64,000 nt of DNA, taken from contig OX463844.1 of NCBI GenBank assembly GCA_949825065.1, positions 26,817,056-26,881,055 of the forward strand, written 5' to 3'. The notes under the pieces are model-generated. The model was not told where the DNA came from. It searched no databases and saw nothing but the letters and a program-made list of their open reading frames with translations. The translations under genes and the position numbers were made by a program. Origin of the DNA: Odontocerum albicorne (lineage: Eukaryota; Arthropoda; Insecta; Trichoptera; Odontoceridae). Each line of letters opens with the position of its first letter. Positions within the stretch are counted from its first letter, which is position 1. Shown here one piece after another: positions 12,201-25,079 of the stretch.

Positions 12201-12847
12201 AGAGGTTTTCAAAGTTTCCGTCCAGAAGAGCAGACATTTAATATTAAGGAGCACCGAAAACTTTAATAATTTCAGCTAGAGATGGAAGTTCACAATGATA
12301 AAAGCGACCACTAAATATCGCGAATAATTTCTTCGCTATTGAATTTATTTCCTAAGAACAGCTATATTTGTTTTACAACTGGTTTAAAAATACTTTCAAG
12401 AAGATAAAATAGTTCACGTGTAACCAAGGCCCAATATCCGTCTGACTATGTTAGTAGAGAAAGGGAGTCTTATTAACTATCTTGCTATGATAGTACGTTA
12501 AAAACAAAGTTTATCGGAATGGAACTGGTAGAGTTTTAGATAAAAGCAAACAGGGAATATCCTTTGCTCAAGCTCATATAATCCTATTTCTATTTCTGAC
12601 GACTAAGCTCTAAAAAACATAATTTTTAACGGTAGCTATAATAAAAACCAAATATCGCTCAAAGTCATATTTAGAAAAGGATGTAAGGATAAATCTAAAA
12701 GTATAAAGTTTGATTCCAAAATTCCAAGAGAGAAACTACGTGATAAACAACAGTCCATCTCACTGATTGGAAATACTTTTAGGGTATCGGGAAAAACATT
12801 TTATACACAAAGGGCACCATGAAACGAAACAGTTTGAAAACCGCAGT
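12201..12847. mobile_element. Non-autonomous hAT-type MITE
   Basis: The left end reads AGAGGTTTTCAAAGTTTCCG. The right end in reverse complement reads ACTGCGGTTTTCAAACTGTT. These are imperfect terminal inverted repeats of the hAT style (.GGTTTTCAAA.). They are flanked by 8-bp near-duplicates, GCTAAGGT at 12193-12200 and GCTAAGTT at 12848-12855, matching the 8-bp target duplication of hAT elements. The 647-bp interior has no transposase reading frame. The identification rests on ends plus target duplication. Confidence 0.6.
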
Positions 12848-12855
12848 GCTAAGTT

Positions 12856-13620
12856 ATTGTAATATTTTAGCATTAATTTCTAAACTATATTTTACAAAAA
12901 TTACGGTTTCGACACAATTTGGACCTCATTATTCGGTTTAATAGACGAGTAAATAATAATTATATTTTAGAATTTACTTTTCATCAAATGTCCATCACGT
13001 TTTAACCCTAACTTTATTTAGAATTTCTGGTTTGGTCGTTGGTTTTAAGAATTTTCAAAATTTGGAAAATGTTTTACATTAAATGAGTATGTACATTTAG
13101 TGTAAGAAATAAAAATAACGAAAATGTGTAAAAACGAAGACATCGCAAGCCATCTTATCTTATCCACATGGAAGACAGTGAGAACGTTGTTGGCGGAATG
13201 GATGAGAACTTAATTTCCTACATGGTTTATTGTAGTTACGCTATAGGAACCCGACAATCAAACACGTTAAAAGAGATGGAAGGGAAAGCTGGTAGTCCAC
13301 AGTCCAGAAATTATGGAGAATAAAAATAACGAAAACAATATAAAAGAACAAATATAACGAGCATACAACTATATATTCTTTTAAGTGCTGGACAAAGATT
13401 GTATATATTTTAGATTCACCTCATCTACCATAAATATAGTACTACAATATATTATCAAAAAGTTATTCGTTGTCTGTATTTTTGCAAAAATATTTGCTTG
13501 TTAAACATTTCCACGTGATTATATTGAACATTTTAATAACTATAAGGCGACGTATAATTTTAATTAAATTGAACAATCCAACTTTAAAGTCCTTCCGGAA
13601 GTAATCTCAATATTATCTTA
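12856..13620. other. AT-rich unassigned DNA
   Basis: Nothing recognisable beyond short repeats of AAAATAACGAAAA (about 13110 and 13325). Confidence 0.5.
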
Positions 13621-13626
13621 ATCAGA

Positions 13627-14215
13627 GGTTCGCAAACTTTTTTTCCAATTTTACCCCCTAATGAATGTTACAAAGAGTGACGTACGACCAGTACCCCTCA
13701 CTGCTTCTTCCTCCATTCCTTGCTCCTTCATAAGCAATTTTTCATAATATTGGCACCTGTACCTCTTTAACAATGGTATAATAGATATACGAGTGTTGTT
13801 TAACCCACTTATAACTGCCGCTACTACCTTTATATCTTTGCATTTTACTTTTTTTTGTAATATATTTAATCTGTTAATAAAAGTCAATTCAAATCCCGAG
13901 TTGAAAAAGGTCTCTTCAAATAGGTTTAGAAAGTCTGTGCCAGGAAACCTTGATGCCATCTTTTTTTAGATCTCTATCCAGTCATCTGGTGTTTTTATTT
14001 TTTTAGATAGTGTCAAATATTTTAAGCAAACTCAATTTAATATTTCTATCCAGTATCTAAATAATCTAATAAATTATTTGCACCATATCTAGCTAGCAGA
14101 TACATGGTCTCTTGGTTCTATATTATTTTCGTCAGCACCAAATCACACATGATAAAGCATGTAAATCCTGTGCTTTAGAGACATTGGATTCTTATAAATA
14201 ACGCAGCTCGAAAAT
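13627..14215 (-). mobile_element. Possible hAT (Charlie-like) terminal fragment
   Basis: The left edge, AGAGGTTCGCAAACTTTTT, looks like a hAT terminal repeat of the CAG.GGTTC.CAAACTTTTT type. A 102-codon minus-strand frame (13651-13959) overlaps it. A diverged copy of part of this segment lies at 15060-15200: both contain AGTCAATTCAAATC followed by an AAGTTAAAAAGG-like stretch. I found no matching right terminal repeat, so only one end of an element is claimed. The reading frame has no DDE or hAT dimerisation motif that I can name. Confidence 0.35.
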
Positions 14216-15059
14216 GTCTATACCTATTTAGAATAGCTTCAGATTTTTCCTTTGTTTTCTATTTTTTTTATCCATGAAAGCATTTCCCTTGAAATGTTTT
14301 TTTTAATCACAACTATCCCTTACATTAAAAGATTTTACGTACGCACGTAAATATGTGCACGGAAATTAAATTGAGTATTTTTCTCAAATAAATACAATTA
14401 CAAAGAAACTTAAATTTCCCTTATTTTTAAAACATGTTTATGGCATGGCCATAATTTTTCCAACGATCACGAAATAATTTCCATCATAATATTTATTTTT
14501 ATCCGTCAATATAAATTTTAATAGTCCATGTCTGCATAACACCCGCCAGATTTACCCAATGAAAATAAACAAGTTAATAAATACTTGGTGATCAATCATT
14601 GTTTCTAACCCTTGCCAGCAGATGAAACAGTGAATTTTCACGTTTTAGAAAAGTGAAAATACATTAAGTGCCCGTTCGGATAAAACTGACAAATATAAAT
14701 TTAAACGTCGCTGTTCAATTTAGGGGAAACGGTGACAAATGATGGAGACATATAACAATTTAATCAACAGGATGCTCCACTCGCTAGTATAAATATACAT
14801 AGATAGAAAAAAATCTGCTATTTTAACTTCATCATTATTCATTGATTTAGTATTTTTTAAATAAAATATTTAGCAAGAAAACATTTCAAAAATAGTGTTT
14901 GAATACGTTTAAACAAAAATACCATACTCCATGTAAGGCCGAATGTGTTACCATGCATGTCGAAAAATCTTGAAAGTTTTTTTGCTATCCGTCTTTCTTT
15001 GGTAAGTTTTCTGTGTATTTGATAAGTTTTCTGTGTAGTACATATAGAAATGGGGAGAA

Positions 15060-15200
15060 GTGCCCAATTTAATAACTGCAGCCTCCATCTCCTTACTACC
15101 CTTACACCTAACATTTTTATAATACTTTAAATCTGTCAATGATAGTCAATTCAAATCTCAAGTTAAAAAGGACGTGTCTTCTAAACAACCTTTTTACCAT
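15060..15200. repeat. Diverged second copy of the 13.7-13.9 kb repeat
   Basis: GATAGTCAATTCAAATCTCA (from about 15140) matches AAAGTCAATTCAAATCCCGA near 13880. Upstream, a run of C/T-rich sequence with TCCATCTCC resembles the TCCTCCATTCC block at 13710. No ends are defined. Confidence 0.4.
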
Positions 15201-15462
15201 TATCATTCTTTGAAGTATATTATATTGAAATGTATCAAAAGATCAGAAGCATTATTTCCAGAACTAAAGTTTTGGGGAAAAAATTTAATTGAGGTTCATT
15301 ATTGCAATACTTGAAGCACTTGTTAATTGAAATGTTCTTACTCATCAGCGCTATTTAAGTCATGTACTCGTATTTATTAAAAATATTTTATAAGAATATC
15401 TGCGTTGCGTTTTATATTCATACGAGTACTTGTGGAAAAAATGAACCTTTGTTCGCATAAAG

Positions 15463-15812
15463 CATAGTTTAGTTGCTAGGACACCTATCTTTCTTTCTTT
15501 CTTTCTTGAATTCCTATAAGGCCTAGTTGGTAAGACATCTGTCTTTTTTGACAACTTCCATAGTCTAGTTGATAGTCTAAGACATCTGTCTTTCTTTATA
15601 ACCTTGACAAGCTCCAAAGCCTGGTTTGTAAGACACCTGTCTTTCTTGGCAACCATGACAACATCCATAGTCTAGTTGGTAATACACCTTTCTAACTTGA
15701 TAATTTTCATAGCCTAGTTGATAAGAGACCAGTCTTTCTTGACTCCCTTGATAACCTCCATGGCCTAGTTGGTAAGACACGTGGCTTTCTTGACCACCCT
15801 GATGACTCGAAA
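15463..15812 (+). repeat. Tandem array of seven tRNA-like A-box units
   Basis: Seven direct repeats of about 41-57 bp start near 15463, 15518, 15559, 15616, 15666, 15708 and 15759. The core reads like CATGGCCTAGTTGGTAAGAC followed by ACCTGTCTTTCTTGAC. TGGCCTAGTTGG fits the Pol III A-box consensus TRGCNNAGYNGG exactly in the last unit. The same head occurs in the family-1 SINEs near 44258-44276 (minus) and 33137-33147 (minus). The array therefore looks like repeated SINE/tRNA 5' halves without B boxes. Short minus-strand open frames across it are by-products of the repetition. Confidence 0.8.
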
Positions 15813-15819
15813 GTTTATA

Positions 15820-17558
15820 TTTGTGGCTTGTCGTGTTTTTTAATAAAATTTTTTGATAACCTTTTAAAAAATTAACATTAATTTAAACGTTCTGAAATAG
15901 AAAATAAGTCGCGTTGTTCTCTTAGAATGTCTGAAAACCTTCATTAGAAATATGTAAAATCACACAATAATAACCTTTTACATTTTGTCGATTGAAAAAA
16001 CATCCTGTCTTTGAGAAAGTGCTTTCCGCTTGAAAATATTCCATACATTCGTTGAAAATTCACTTTAATAAAACCACAACAGTGAGTGAGCTATTTGTGG
16101 CACAATGATAAATTACGTATTTTTTGAAGTTCCGCCTTAGTTCGACATTTCGGATGTTCAATATATACATTTTCAGACTATTTATCATGATTAAAAAGCT
16201 GTATCGCTTACTTGACTTGAACAATGGCAAGAAAAATTCCTTCTAAATGTTCCGAGAAAGTACAATGAAATAAATATTACTTTTACCGAATGTATTATAC
16301 AAGTATGATATATCCAACTTTCAATTCATATATATGTATTATTCAATCCCATTTTCGTACTGTTTTTTAATTTATAACATGCTTTAAAAATACTTAATTG
16401 TATAAAAATAAAGATTATTTCTTGATTGAGGATATTTAACGTACACAGAAACGAGAAAAAGAAAAAACATATTTTATTTTATTCACTTTTGACCATTTGT
16501 CAATTTCTCTCGACAAATAATTTCAGATTGATGGTTTATTTGGTATTTGGTGATATGAATATAAAAGTATTTACTTTTTAATTTTATGAAATCAATTTAA
16601 GATCAAAAAGGCCTCCCGTGTTAATGATTCTAACGGCTTCAATGTGTTTCATTCCGAATCAACTTGGTTCTTTTTTTTTGGGATTTCATAGTCGTTTCCA
16701 TAATTTCCTAATGTACTGGCGGATAAACAACAGTTATTTATACTAGAGACTCAGACTTCATTGTAAGGCTTTTGTAAAGTTAAACAACTTACACGTTCAA
16801 CTTTGATACAAACATACGATAGAAACTTGGAAAATACATTGAAAGTGTTGAAGTAAAATTCAGCTTATTTTCTTAAACTGCCGTATCAAAATATGGTGAA
16901 ATCAAGGATATTGTAAGAGTTTGAGAAACCAAAGATATTGTAAGAGTTTCAGAAAAGTGAGTTTGAGAAACCAAAGATATGGTAAGATTTTGAGAAATTT
17001 AAAAATATCAAACTAAAACTGTTCAATTTTTTACACTCACTTTTACTCCATTTAACAGTTTCACTCTACCGATAAAATCTTCAGAATGGTTTTGGGGGAA
17101 ATCTAGTGCACTTATTTATATACATTGATATACCGTTCGTTGGGGACATTTTTTTTTGTAAAAAAGTTTGTATATTAAGTCTTAAAATATCTCTTGTATG
17201 TGTGATGGTTAAAGTTTTACTATGAAAAGTATATACTATATATAAATTAAATATTGAACTCTGTATTTAAATTCAAGAGCAGCACAATCAATATTATGGT
17301 AATTTATGGTGTTACGTGTGCAATAGATGGTTGATTACTTATGTTTCAAATATAGATATTTTTCTTCGTGACATCTAATCCTGTAAACAACCTTTGCAAT
17401 TAATCCTTGTTTTAGCAACAAAAAAAAAGTTTTATTCGCCCCGTGAAAAAAACAAATATAAATTTTGCAAAAAAATTGTTTTGTGTATTTCCGAAGCCTC
17501 GTAAAGAAAACTGGACAAATTCTACATAAAAATAATAAAGACATATGGTATTGAAACA
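15820..17558. other. AT-rich unassigned DNA with a small tandem repeat
   Basis: No gene is seen. At 16905-16999 a phrase like GTTTGAGAAACCAAAGATAT recurs about three times. It is a local slippage repeat. Confidence 0.5.
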
Positions 17559-17579
17559 TACTCGTACTATTGTGATAAA

Positions 17580-18640
17580 TCTATATAAATAAAAATGTAA
17601 ATGTTCGTTAATTGAAGGCAGCTAATCTCCGGAAGTTCTCTACCGATCGCTTTGAAATTTTGAGTAAAGTTAATATTCGTCAACGGAAATGTTATTTGAT
17701 TTTTATTTATATATATATATCAGTGTATATAATTTTTTTTTTAAATCAAAAAGAAATATCTATGCGAACCTGTCGGGGACAAGACGAATCTCATTTTGAC
17801 AGTTGACCATATTCTATTTGACGTTTCGTAATTAATATTTATAAAGTCTATATACATAATATAAATATAAAATAATTTTATGTTTAATATTAAATCATAA
17901 ATTTTATAACTAATACATATTTCATAAATAATAAATTTTATCAACTAAACATTTTGACAGTTGACCACATTCTATTTTGACATTTCGTGATGAATATTTT
18001 TATTCAAATAAGTCTATATACATAAAATATAAAATAATTTTATCTTTAATATCTTCTTAAATAAATCTATATAAATTATAAATAAATTATTTAATAATTT
18101 TATGTTTAATAAAAATTGAATCATTCATTTTATAAATAATAGAATTTTTTTATGTATTACGTATCTTTATAAGTCGAGACACGAAACAATTGCGATCTGT
18201 TTTACCGACGGTGATCTCACTGAGCAATTATATTACGAAAGTGCTCACTGAGTCGCCATTTGCAAGTATTGACTTGTAATCATATCATATTTACGTTTAA
18301 TTTATATAAAATTTTAGTTATATAGATAAGATAATAGATAATTGACTTCAATAAATGTGGTAAGTTATTGATATTATATTTAAATTAAAAAATATGAAGT
18401 AAAATCGTTCATTTAAAAAAAATTTGTTAGTTTTTAAATAACTTGCTATTTATTAGAATCGATAAAATTTTAGCGATGTATTTTTACGACGTAAAAAGGA
18501 AAAGATGTACTTTAACGACGTAAAAAGGAAAAGATATTATACTCAAACTGGAAACATTATTCCTATGTTATACATACATAATATATATTGATCTTAAATA
18601 CAGTATATTAAATAATTTTAAAACAATGACTTCATGTTAA
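17580..18640 (+). repeat. Helitron 5'-end tandem duplication, copy 1
   Basis: This begins with the Helitron 5' terminus and runs 1,061 bp to TTCATGTTAA, where a second identical terminus begins. Apart from microsatellite length and a few small differences, it matches copy 2 almost base for base by eye. Confidence 0.9.
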
Positions 18641-19844
<1,204 letters not shown>

Positions 19845-20054
19845 TTTAAGATAAAGTTGTATTATTTGTCAATAATTTTAAGTACTTGTATAACCTGTCA
19901 CATGTTCATTTGTATATAAAGACACTTTTATGTCATTAAGTAGAAATATCGCAAAAAAAATGAAAATTAAAACAAACTTTTGTCATTTCTGTCATTCTCA
20001 ACACGGCCATTTTGGATATATACTGATTTTTTATTTTGCTTTCAATATATATTC

Positions 20055-20560
20055 AATTTTATTTATATAGATAAGATAATAGATAATTGACTTCAATAAA
20101 TGTGGTAAGCTATTGATATTATATTTAAATTAAAAAATATGAAGTAAAATCGTTCATTTAAAAAAAATTCTAATTACGAACATGCGATGTATTTTACGTT
20201 AAAATGAAACTTGGTAAAAATAGTTATATTGTCATAAAATTGACTTAGTGATTATGGAAAGTTGTTTAAGTGAAAAAATAATGGACTTAAGAATTATATT
20301 TGATGAAAAACTTTCATTATTGATTCATATTTCAAAAGTTAACCTAACTTTTTTCAAAAAGAAAAGTGACACATGTTAATTTAAGATAAAGTTGTATTAT
20401 TTGTCAATAATTTTAAGTACTTGTATAACCTGTCACATGTTCATTTGTATATAAAGACACTTTTATGTCATTGATTAAATAAATAAATTATTTGGTGGTA
20501 CATTAGAAAGAAGTACCCGTAGAAATATCGCAAAAAAATGAAAATTAAAACAAACTTTTA
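20055..20560 (+). repeat. Further internal Helitron repeats
   Basis: A block around 20065-20165 (GATAAGATAATAGATAATTG onward) repeats sequence seen at 18326 and 19527. A block at 20371-20468 (TGTTAATTTAAGATAAAGTT onward) repeats 19839-19938. These are extra partial copies inside the same Helitron. Confidence 0.75.
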
Positions 20561-21299
20561 CGCTGCTCAGTTACTATTTTAATGTTTCACAATTTTATAT
20601 GTTTTAACTTTCTTTTTTCTTACTGAACGCTGTTACATAAATAAATAATAGGTTTATTGATAGCAGCATAGTGTGTCCAGATTATATTTAAATAACACTT
20701 TTAAAACACATAAATTTCAGATAATACATTATATACAGAAGCTATCAAAAGGTCTGGGCTCATCTAATAGCATCCCTTCGGCGAAGATACACCCCACCAA
20801 TATAGGGCGAACCAAGCCACGGGGACAACAGATGTTTTGCAGCCCACACCCTAGCTTTTTCAGCCCAGCCCATCGTTGTATTGGGGCAAATTTATCAACT
20901 GTAACGTGGTAAGCTGCTGATTTTTTTTATAAATCGAAAAATTGTTTTCTCTAAACTGACGTTTTAATTCATAATTTTCATTATACTGACTTTCTAATGT
21001 ATTGTATGATTTGTATCTATCTTTAAATGGGCCTAGATCCACTGTGAATTAATACTAATTACGAACATTTAATTAAAACATCACCAAATATTATTTGACA
21101 ATTTAATTGTATCTTTGTTTATATTTCAAAATCTATCAAATCGTATGTAGTAATGGAGATTTGTAACAATGTCACTATTGTTAGTTTTTTGTAATGTATT
21201 TACCTAAATAACTTGCTATTTATTACAATCGAGGCCTATCGAGGCCTATATTAAAGTTGATAAAATTTGATATTCATCCGATTGAATCGGACCAAGCTT

Positions 21300-21530
21300 C
21301 GCTCTGAAGTATACGTTGATTTGCGAGATGCAGTTGTAAATGACGGTAATAGAACTAAGGTTGGAAGACTATAACTTCTGCAATTTAGTGATGTCACAAG
21401 AAGAATTGGTTGAAAAAGTATTTCCTTATATTCAAATCAATTATAAGAATCACAATTGGCTAAGTGAATGAGCTATTGTTGGGGCCAAGAACAAAGATGT
21501 CTACGAACTTAAGAATATTATTCAGTCCCT
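21300..21530 (+). pseudogene. Helitron Rep-helicase patchwork fragment (copy 1)
   Basis: The plus strand decodes SDQASLRSEVYVDLRDAVVN, resembling a segment of the Helitron Rep-helicase N-terminal half. It then decodes a piece of the PIF1-type helicase (KVFPYIQ-like, NYKNHNWLSE, NKDVYELKNIIQS). The two pieces come from distant parts of the protein and are joined by a deletion. A second, more decayed-in-detail copy lies at 22230-22510. No Walker motifs are present. Confidence 0.55.
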
Positions 21531-21589
21531 TTTTTAATGTTTGACAATTTTATATATTTTAAGTTTCTTTCTTCTTTTTCAGTGCAATC

Positions 21590-21744
21590 GATCTGCTTTA
21601 GTTCATCAAAATGTCGAGGAAGCAGCAGAACGACGTGTATCCAGACTTGAGGATGCACGGGGATTGCGTTCTGCAGCTTCAGAACTGGTTCTTTCTCAAC
21701 AGAATGTACGCGACAGGCTGATAGTGGCTGAAAGAGGTCAGTAG
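21590..21744 (+). pseudogene. Helitron protein N-terminal fragment
   Basis: This frame reads HQNVEEAAERRVSRLEDARG then LRSAASELVLSQQ. It resembles the Arg/Glu/Ala-rich repeated segment (RLEDARVRASAAR-like) near the N-terminus of insect Helitron proteins. A splice-like CTTTTTCAG precedes it (about 21575-21583); the same string recurs at about 22556-22564. The fragment ends at a stop at 21742-21744. Confidence 0.5.
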
Positions 21745-22229
21745 GAATATCAAAAGTATCTTTTTTATATAGAATTTGATTTTCTATCTTTGTTTATATT
21801 TCAAAATCGTATGTAGAAATGGAGATTTTTTTAAGTTACTTCCAATTATCTATTTGTCTTTGATTAACATTTAATTAGTTACAATTATCTCTCTGTCTTC
21901 CCTTAACATTTAATTAGTTACTTTTATGTTTCGCAATTTTGTATGTTGTCTGAAATACTCTACTTTGTGGCGAAATGTAAAGACGTTGAACTTAACTACA
22001 AATATGCGTGTAGAGCTGAAAAACGATCGATCAGATGAGCTATTCTCACACCAATCGTATGTAGATTTATAACAAGATGTATTAATTTGTCATTATTGTT
22101 AGTTTTTTGTAATGTATTTTCCTAAATAACTTTCTATTTATTAGAATCGAGCCTTATATTAAAGTCGATAAAATAATTATAATCACTGAACGTCGTTACA
22201 AGGTTGTATTGGGGCAAATTTGTGAACTG

Positions 22230-22510
22230 TCATAGAAAACAGAACATTTGATGTTCATCCGTTTGAATCAGACCAAGCTTCGCTCTGAAGTATACGTTCA
22301 TTTGCGAGATGCAGTTGTAAATGACAGTAATAGAACTGAGGTTGGAAGACTATAACTTCTGCAATTTAGTGACGTTAAAAGAGGAATTGTTTGAAAAAGT
22401 ATTTCCCTATATTCAAATCAATTATAAGAATCACGATTGGCTAAGTGAGCTATTGTTGGCGGGAAGAACAAAGATGTATCCAAACTTAACAATATTATTG
22501 AGTTCGTTTT
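22230..22510 (+). pseudogene. Helitron Rep-helicase patchwork fragment (copy 2)
   Basis: This is a direct repeat of 21300-21530. It decodes LRSEVYVHLRDAVVNDSN, then in another frame LFEKVFPYIQINYKNHDWLS. The latter matches the PIF1-type helicase block .FPNIQ.NYKNH.WLSERAIL of Helitrons. Small indels distinguish the two copies. Confidence 0.6.
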
Positions 22511-22825
22511 TTAATGTTTCGCAATTTTATATGTTTTTCTTATAACTTTTTTTCTTCTTTTTCAGTGCAATCGATCTTTGATTTGAATTCAAATCATATA
22601 GTGAATTGACCTCTTGGAGTGACGCGATCATTTGCAAGCACGGTGATAAACGCAACAGACTGAGAGTGGCTGAAAGACATCAAAAATATTGTTTACCCAG
22701 ATTGTATACAAGACATCAAAAATATTGTATACAAGAGATCAAAAATATTGTATACGCATTGTGAAATTAAAAAAAATTGAAACGTGTGCTTTCTCTTTTC
22801 TTTCTTTTCCATTTAACCAGACTGA

Positions 22826-22856
22826 GCCACAGCAACGCGTGGCAGGGTACAGCTAG
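22826..22856 (+). other. Helitron 3' terminal hairpin and CTAG end
   Basis: GCCACAGCAACGCGTGGC can fold with GCCAC pairing GTGGC. It is followed by AGGGTACAG and CTAG. This is the expected Helitron 3' terminus. Confidence 0.8.
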
Positions 22857-22972
22857 TATAAAATAAAATCCCTCTTACGAGTAACTATCGAGCTTGATAA
22901 TAGTCAAAGGAATTTTAAATTCCCAAAACAAATAATCATGATAATTGGTTGGAAGAGATTGGAAAAAATAAT

Positions 22973-23500
22973 TTGGTGGGCTTATTGTCAGGCGGCAATC
23001 TCTCCCAACCAATAAGATAAAATAAATTAAAGAAGTTACACGGTCGCAAAAAAATATTCAATTGATTGTTCATCTCTGTAAAATTAATGAACATATATTA
23101 TACGGTTATTAAAGAAAAAGTTAGATGTCATCAATCAGATGTAAATTAAGGAAATAGGGAAAAGGAAAAAAATCAGGAATGAAACACGTTCTATAAATGA
23201 TTAGAAATAAAGAGTTTTTTCAGTCGCTTCTTAAAGCATGCCATGAACAGAGCGATTATAACATTGGTTTGTAACTGGTTCCAGAGTATCACTGCATGGA
23301 CAGTAAAAGACGACGTAAAAAAGGCGAGTGATGAACTGGTAAGGCCAATAAACAATATCTGTTTGAGCATAGCGTAAGTCCATGCTCGGTAACACGCTGA
23401 AAATTTTGGGCTGGATAGTAGGGGACGGCGGGACAGTTAATAATATTACGCAATAGAGATAGCATATGAATTATGTGAGTTATATATCTATACTGAATTG
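22973..23500 (-). mobile_element. 5'-truncated LINE-A copy (3' end only)
   Basis: TGGTGGGCTTATTGTCAGGC and the bases that follow match the LINE-A 3' end at 908 onward. Further matching blocks are GAGTTTTTTCAGTCGCTTCT (against 1070) and CACTGCATGGACAGTAAAAG (against 1150). The similarity stops near 23500, inside the ORF2 3' region, as expected for a 5'-truncated LINE insertion. Only the extreme C-terminus of ORF2 would be encoded, and it is broken. Confidence 0.85.
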
Positions 23501-23593
23501 TTAAATATATAGGATATTCAAAAAGATAACCGCTGATAGCCCCAGGGGTGGCGCGATCTCGACATTCTGTGTATCCTTATGATATTGGATGAA

Positions 23594-23795
23594 TCTCTGT
23601 GACATAAATGGCAAGACGATTTTCTTCGAGCTCGAGAGTTGCGAGTTCAATGATAATTGAAACCCAGATGGATTTTAAACGGATTTCTCTCAATTTTTTA
23701 CTTCTTACTTATTTTAAACCTTTCTGGTTGGTTGAAAAAGATAGCCACATGGCAATGTGCCCACCAGGTTGTGCAGTATACAATGAACGTGTATA
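23594..23795 (+). mobile_element. tRNA-derived SINE (family 1)
   Basis: The tRNA-like head CTGTGACATAAATGGCAAGA (decayed A box) is followed by a B-box-like GAGTTGCGAGTTCAATGAT (23636-23654). The 3' tail GGTTGGTTGAAAAAGATAGCC, CACATGGCAATG, CACCAGGTTGTGCAGTATAC (23725-23782) is the LINE-A-like tail shared with other copies. Total length is about 200 bp. The 62-codon open frame across it is not a gene. Confidence 0.65.
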
Positions 23796-23799
23796 ATAC

Positions 23800-24095
23800 T
23801 GTATACAACAAAAGTAAATTATAATAAAAAAAATGCTTTTCATCAAACTAAAGCTCGAATAAAATACTACAAGCTTTTTTTAAGTAAAATAAGGTTTCAA
23901 TTGTAAATTGATGTCCGATTTTACATAGCTGGACGTCCAGGAAATCCCACCAACTCTTGCTGCGTCACATTTCTCTGTTATCGTTTATTTTTCTATTAAA
24001 CTAATTTCATCAACCTTCGAACCGTCACGATTATCCAAATAAAATAGTTATTTATTGTATTGGTCTCGCATAAAACTTTGTTCGTATCTTTCTTA
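23800..24095. other. Unassigned AT-rich DNA
   Basis: No recognisable feature. Confidence 0.5.
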
Positions 24096-24099
24096 ACAC

Positions 24100-24560
24100 C
24101 ATACTCCTTTTAAATAATAAAATGAAACCACTGTATTCATGTATGGTACTAAAAGAAACAAAGGCGTGGAAAATTGATTATAAAAGCCGAGTAAGTTCGA
24201 TGGAAATGCGTGCTCTAAGAATAATATTTGGTATTTCGATATATGACTAAATGAGAATTGTAATTATTATATGGTGTTAGATAGAGAAAAAAAAGAGTTG
24301 AATGCATGTGCCATCAAAGAAGGGTTCTGCAAAACTACAACGCTAACATGAGTGGAAATATTGGTTGAAGAAAACCAAGAAAATTATGATTAGATCAAGC
24401 GTAATTTTGATTGAAAGATATGGTATAATCAAGAAAAATAGAATGAACTGTATAAAAAGATGTATGAAGGTGGATAATCCATTTGAGTGTATCGTAGTAA
24501 AAATGTTTTGTGCCACATCCTCTCGACTGCTCATAATAAAATCTCGGTTCCAACATTACA
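24100..24560 (+). pseudogene. LINE-B reverse-transcriptase 3' relic
   Basis: The translation gives MEMRALRIIFGISIYD near 24200. It matches the VEMRALRRI.G.T.YDRIRNE block of the minus-strand copy at 45020-45313. Later text up to 24535 keeps a degraded C-terminus. Many stops interrupt it. Confidence 0.65.
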
Positions 24561-24689
24561 ATATTAAACAAAAATTTTAACATTATATAAAAGTTATAAA
24601 AGAAAGATGAAGACAGTAGAAATGAAATTTTATGTAATGTATTGGTAAAAAATGTATCACAAAATAAGGTTTATGCAGTTTTTAAAATG

Positions 24690-24970
24690 AAGAATTGCAC
24701 ATTTTGATTATTCAGACACATTGAAAGATGTACAAAAATAATCTATACAGATAGTAAAGAAAGTATGAGAAGTTTGAGGAGACTTATAAAAACGAGTCGT
24801 AACCGAATTTATAAAACTCTGCAAGATGGAAGAGTAATAAGCCTTTACATATGTAATATGAGAGTATGCTTAACGCAGTGGATGGGTATGATACAAACGA
24901 TAAAATGAAGTGGAGATGTGTTCTCTATTCCTCCTCTAAAATGGGCGTATTGGGATGATGATAATAATTT
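24690..24970 (+). pseudogene. Second, more decayed LINE-B-like tail
   Basis: A degraded frame ends in AGATGTGTTCTCTATTCCTC and AAAATGGGCGTATTGGGATG, resembling the W(R/K)S(V/I)(L/V)SAYP.GKKA ending of LINE-B. Evidence is limited to this ending and position beside the previous relic. Confidence 0.35.
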
Positions 24971-25079
24971 ACGTCTTAGTTTTCTTCCGCAAAGTTATCA
25001 GTATTTAATTCTAAAGCCAACAAGTCAAATCTAAACGATCTGCACAGATATTTTAAATTCTGCAAATGAAAATTATCTG

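Noticed and set aside
15463..15812. Tandem A-box units considered as a true tRNA gene cluster
   Set aside because: Units are only ~50 bp, lack B boxes and cannot fold into a cloverleaf.
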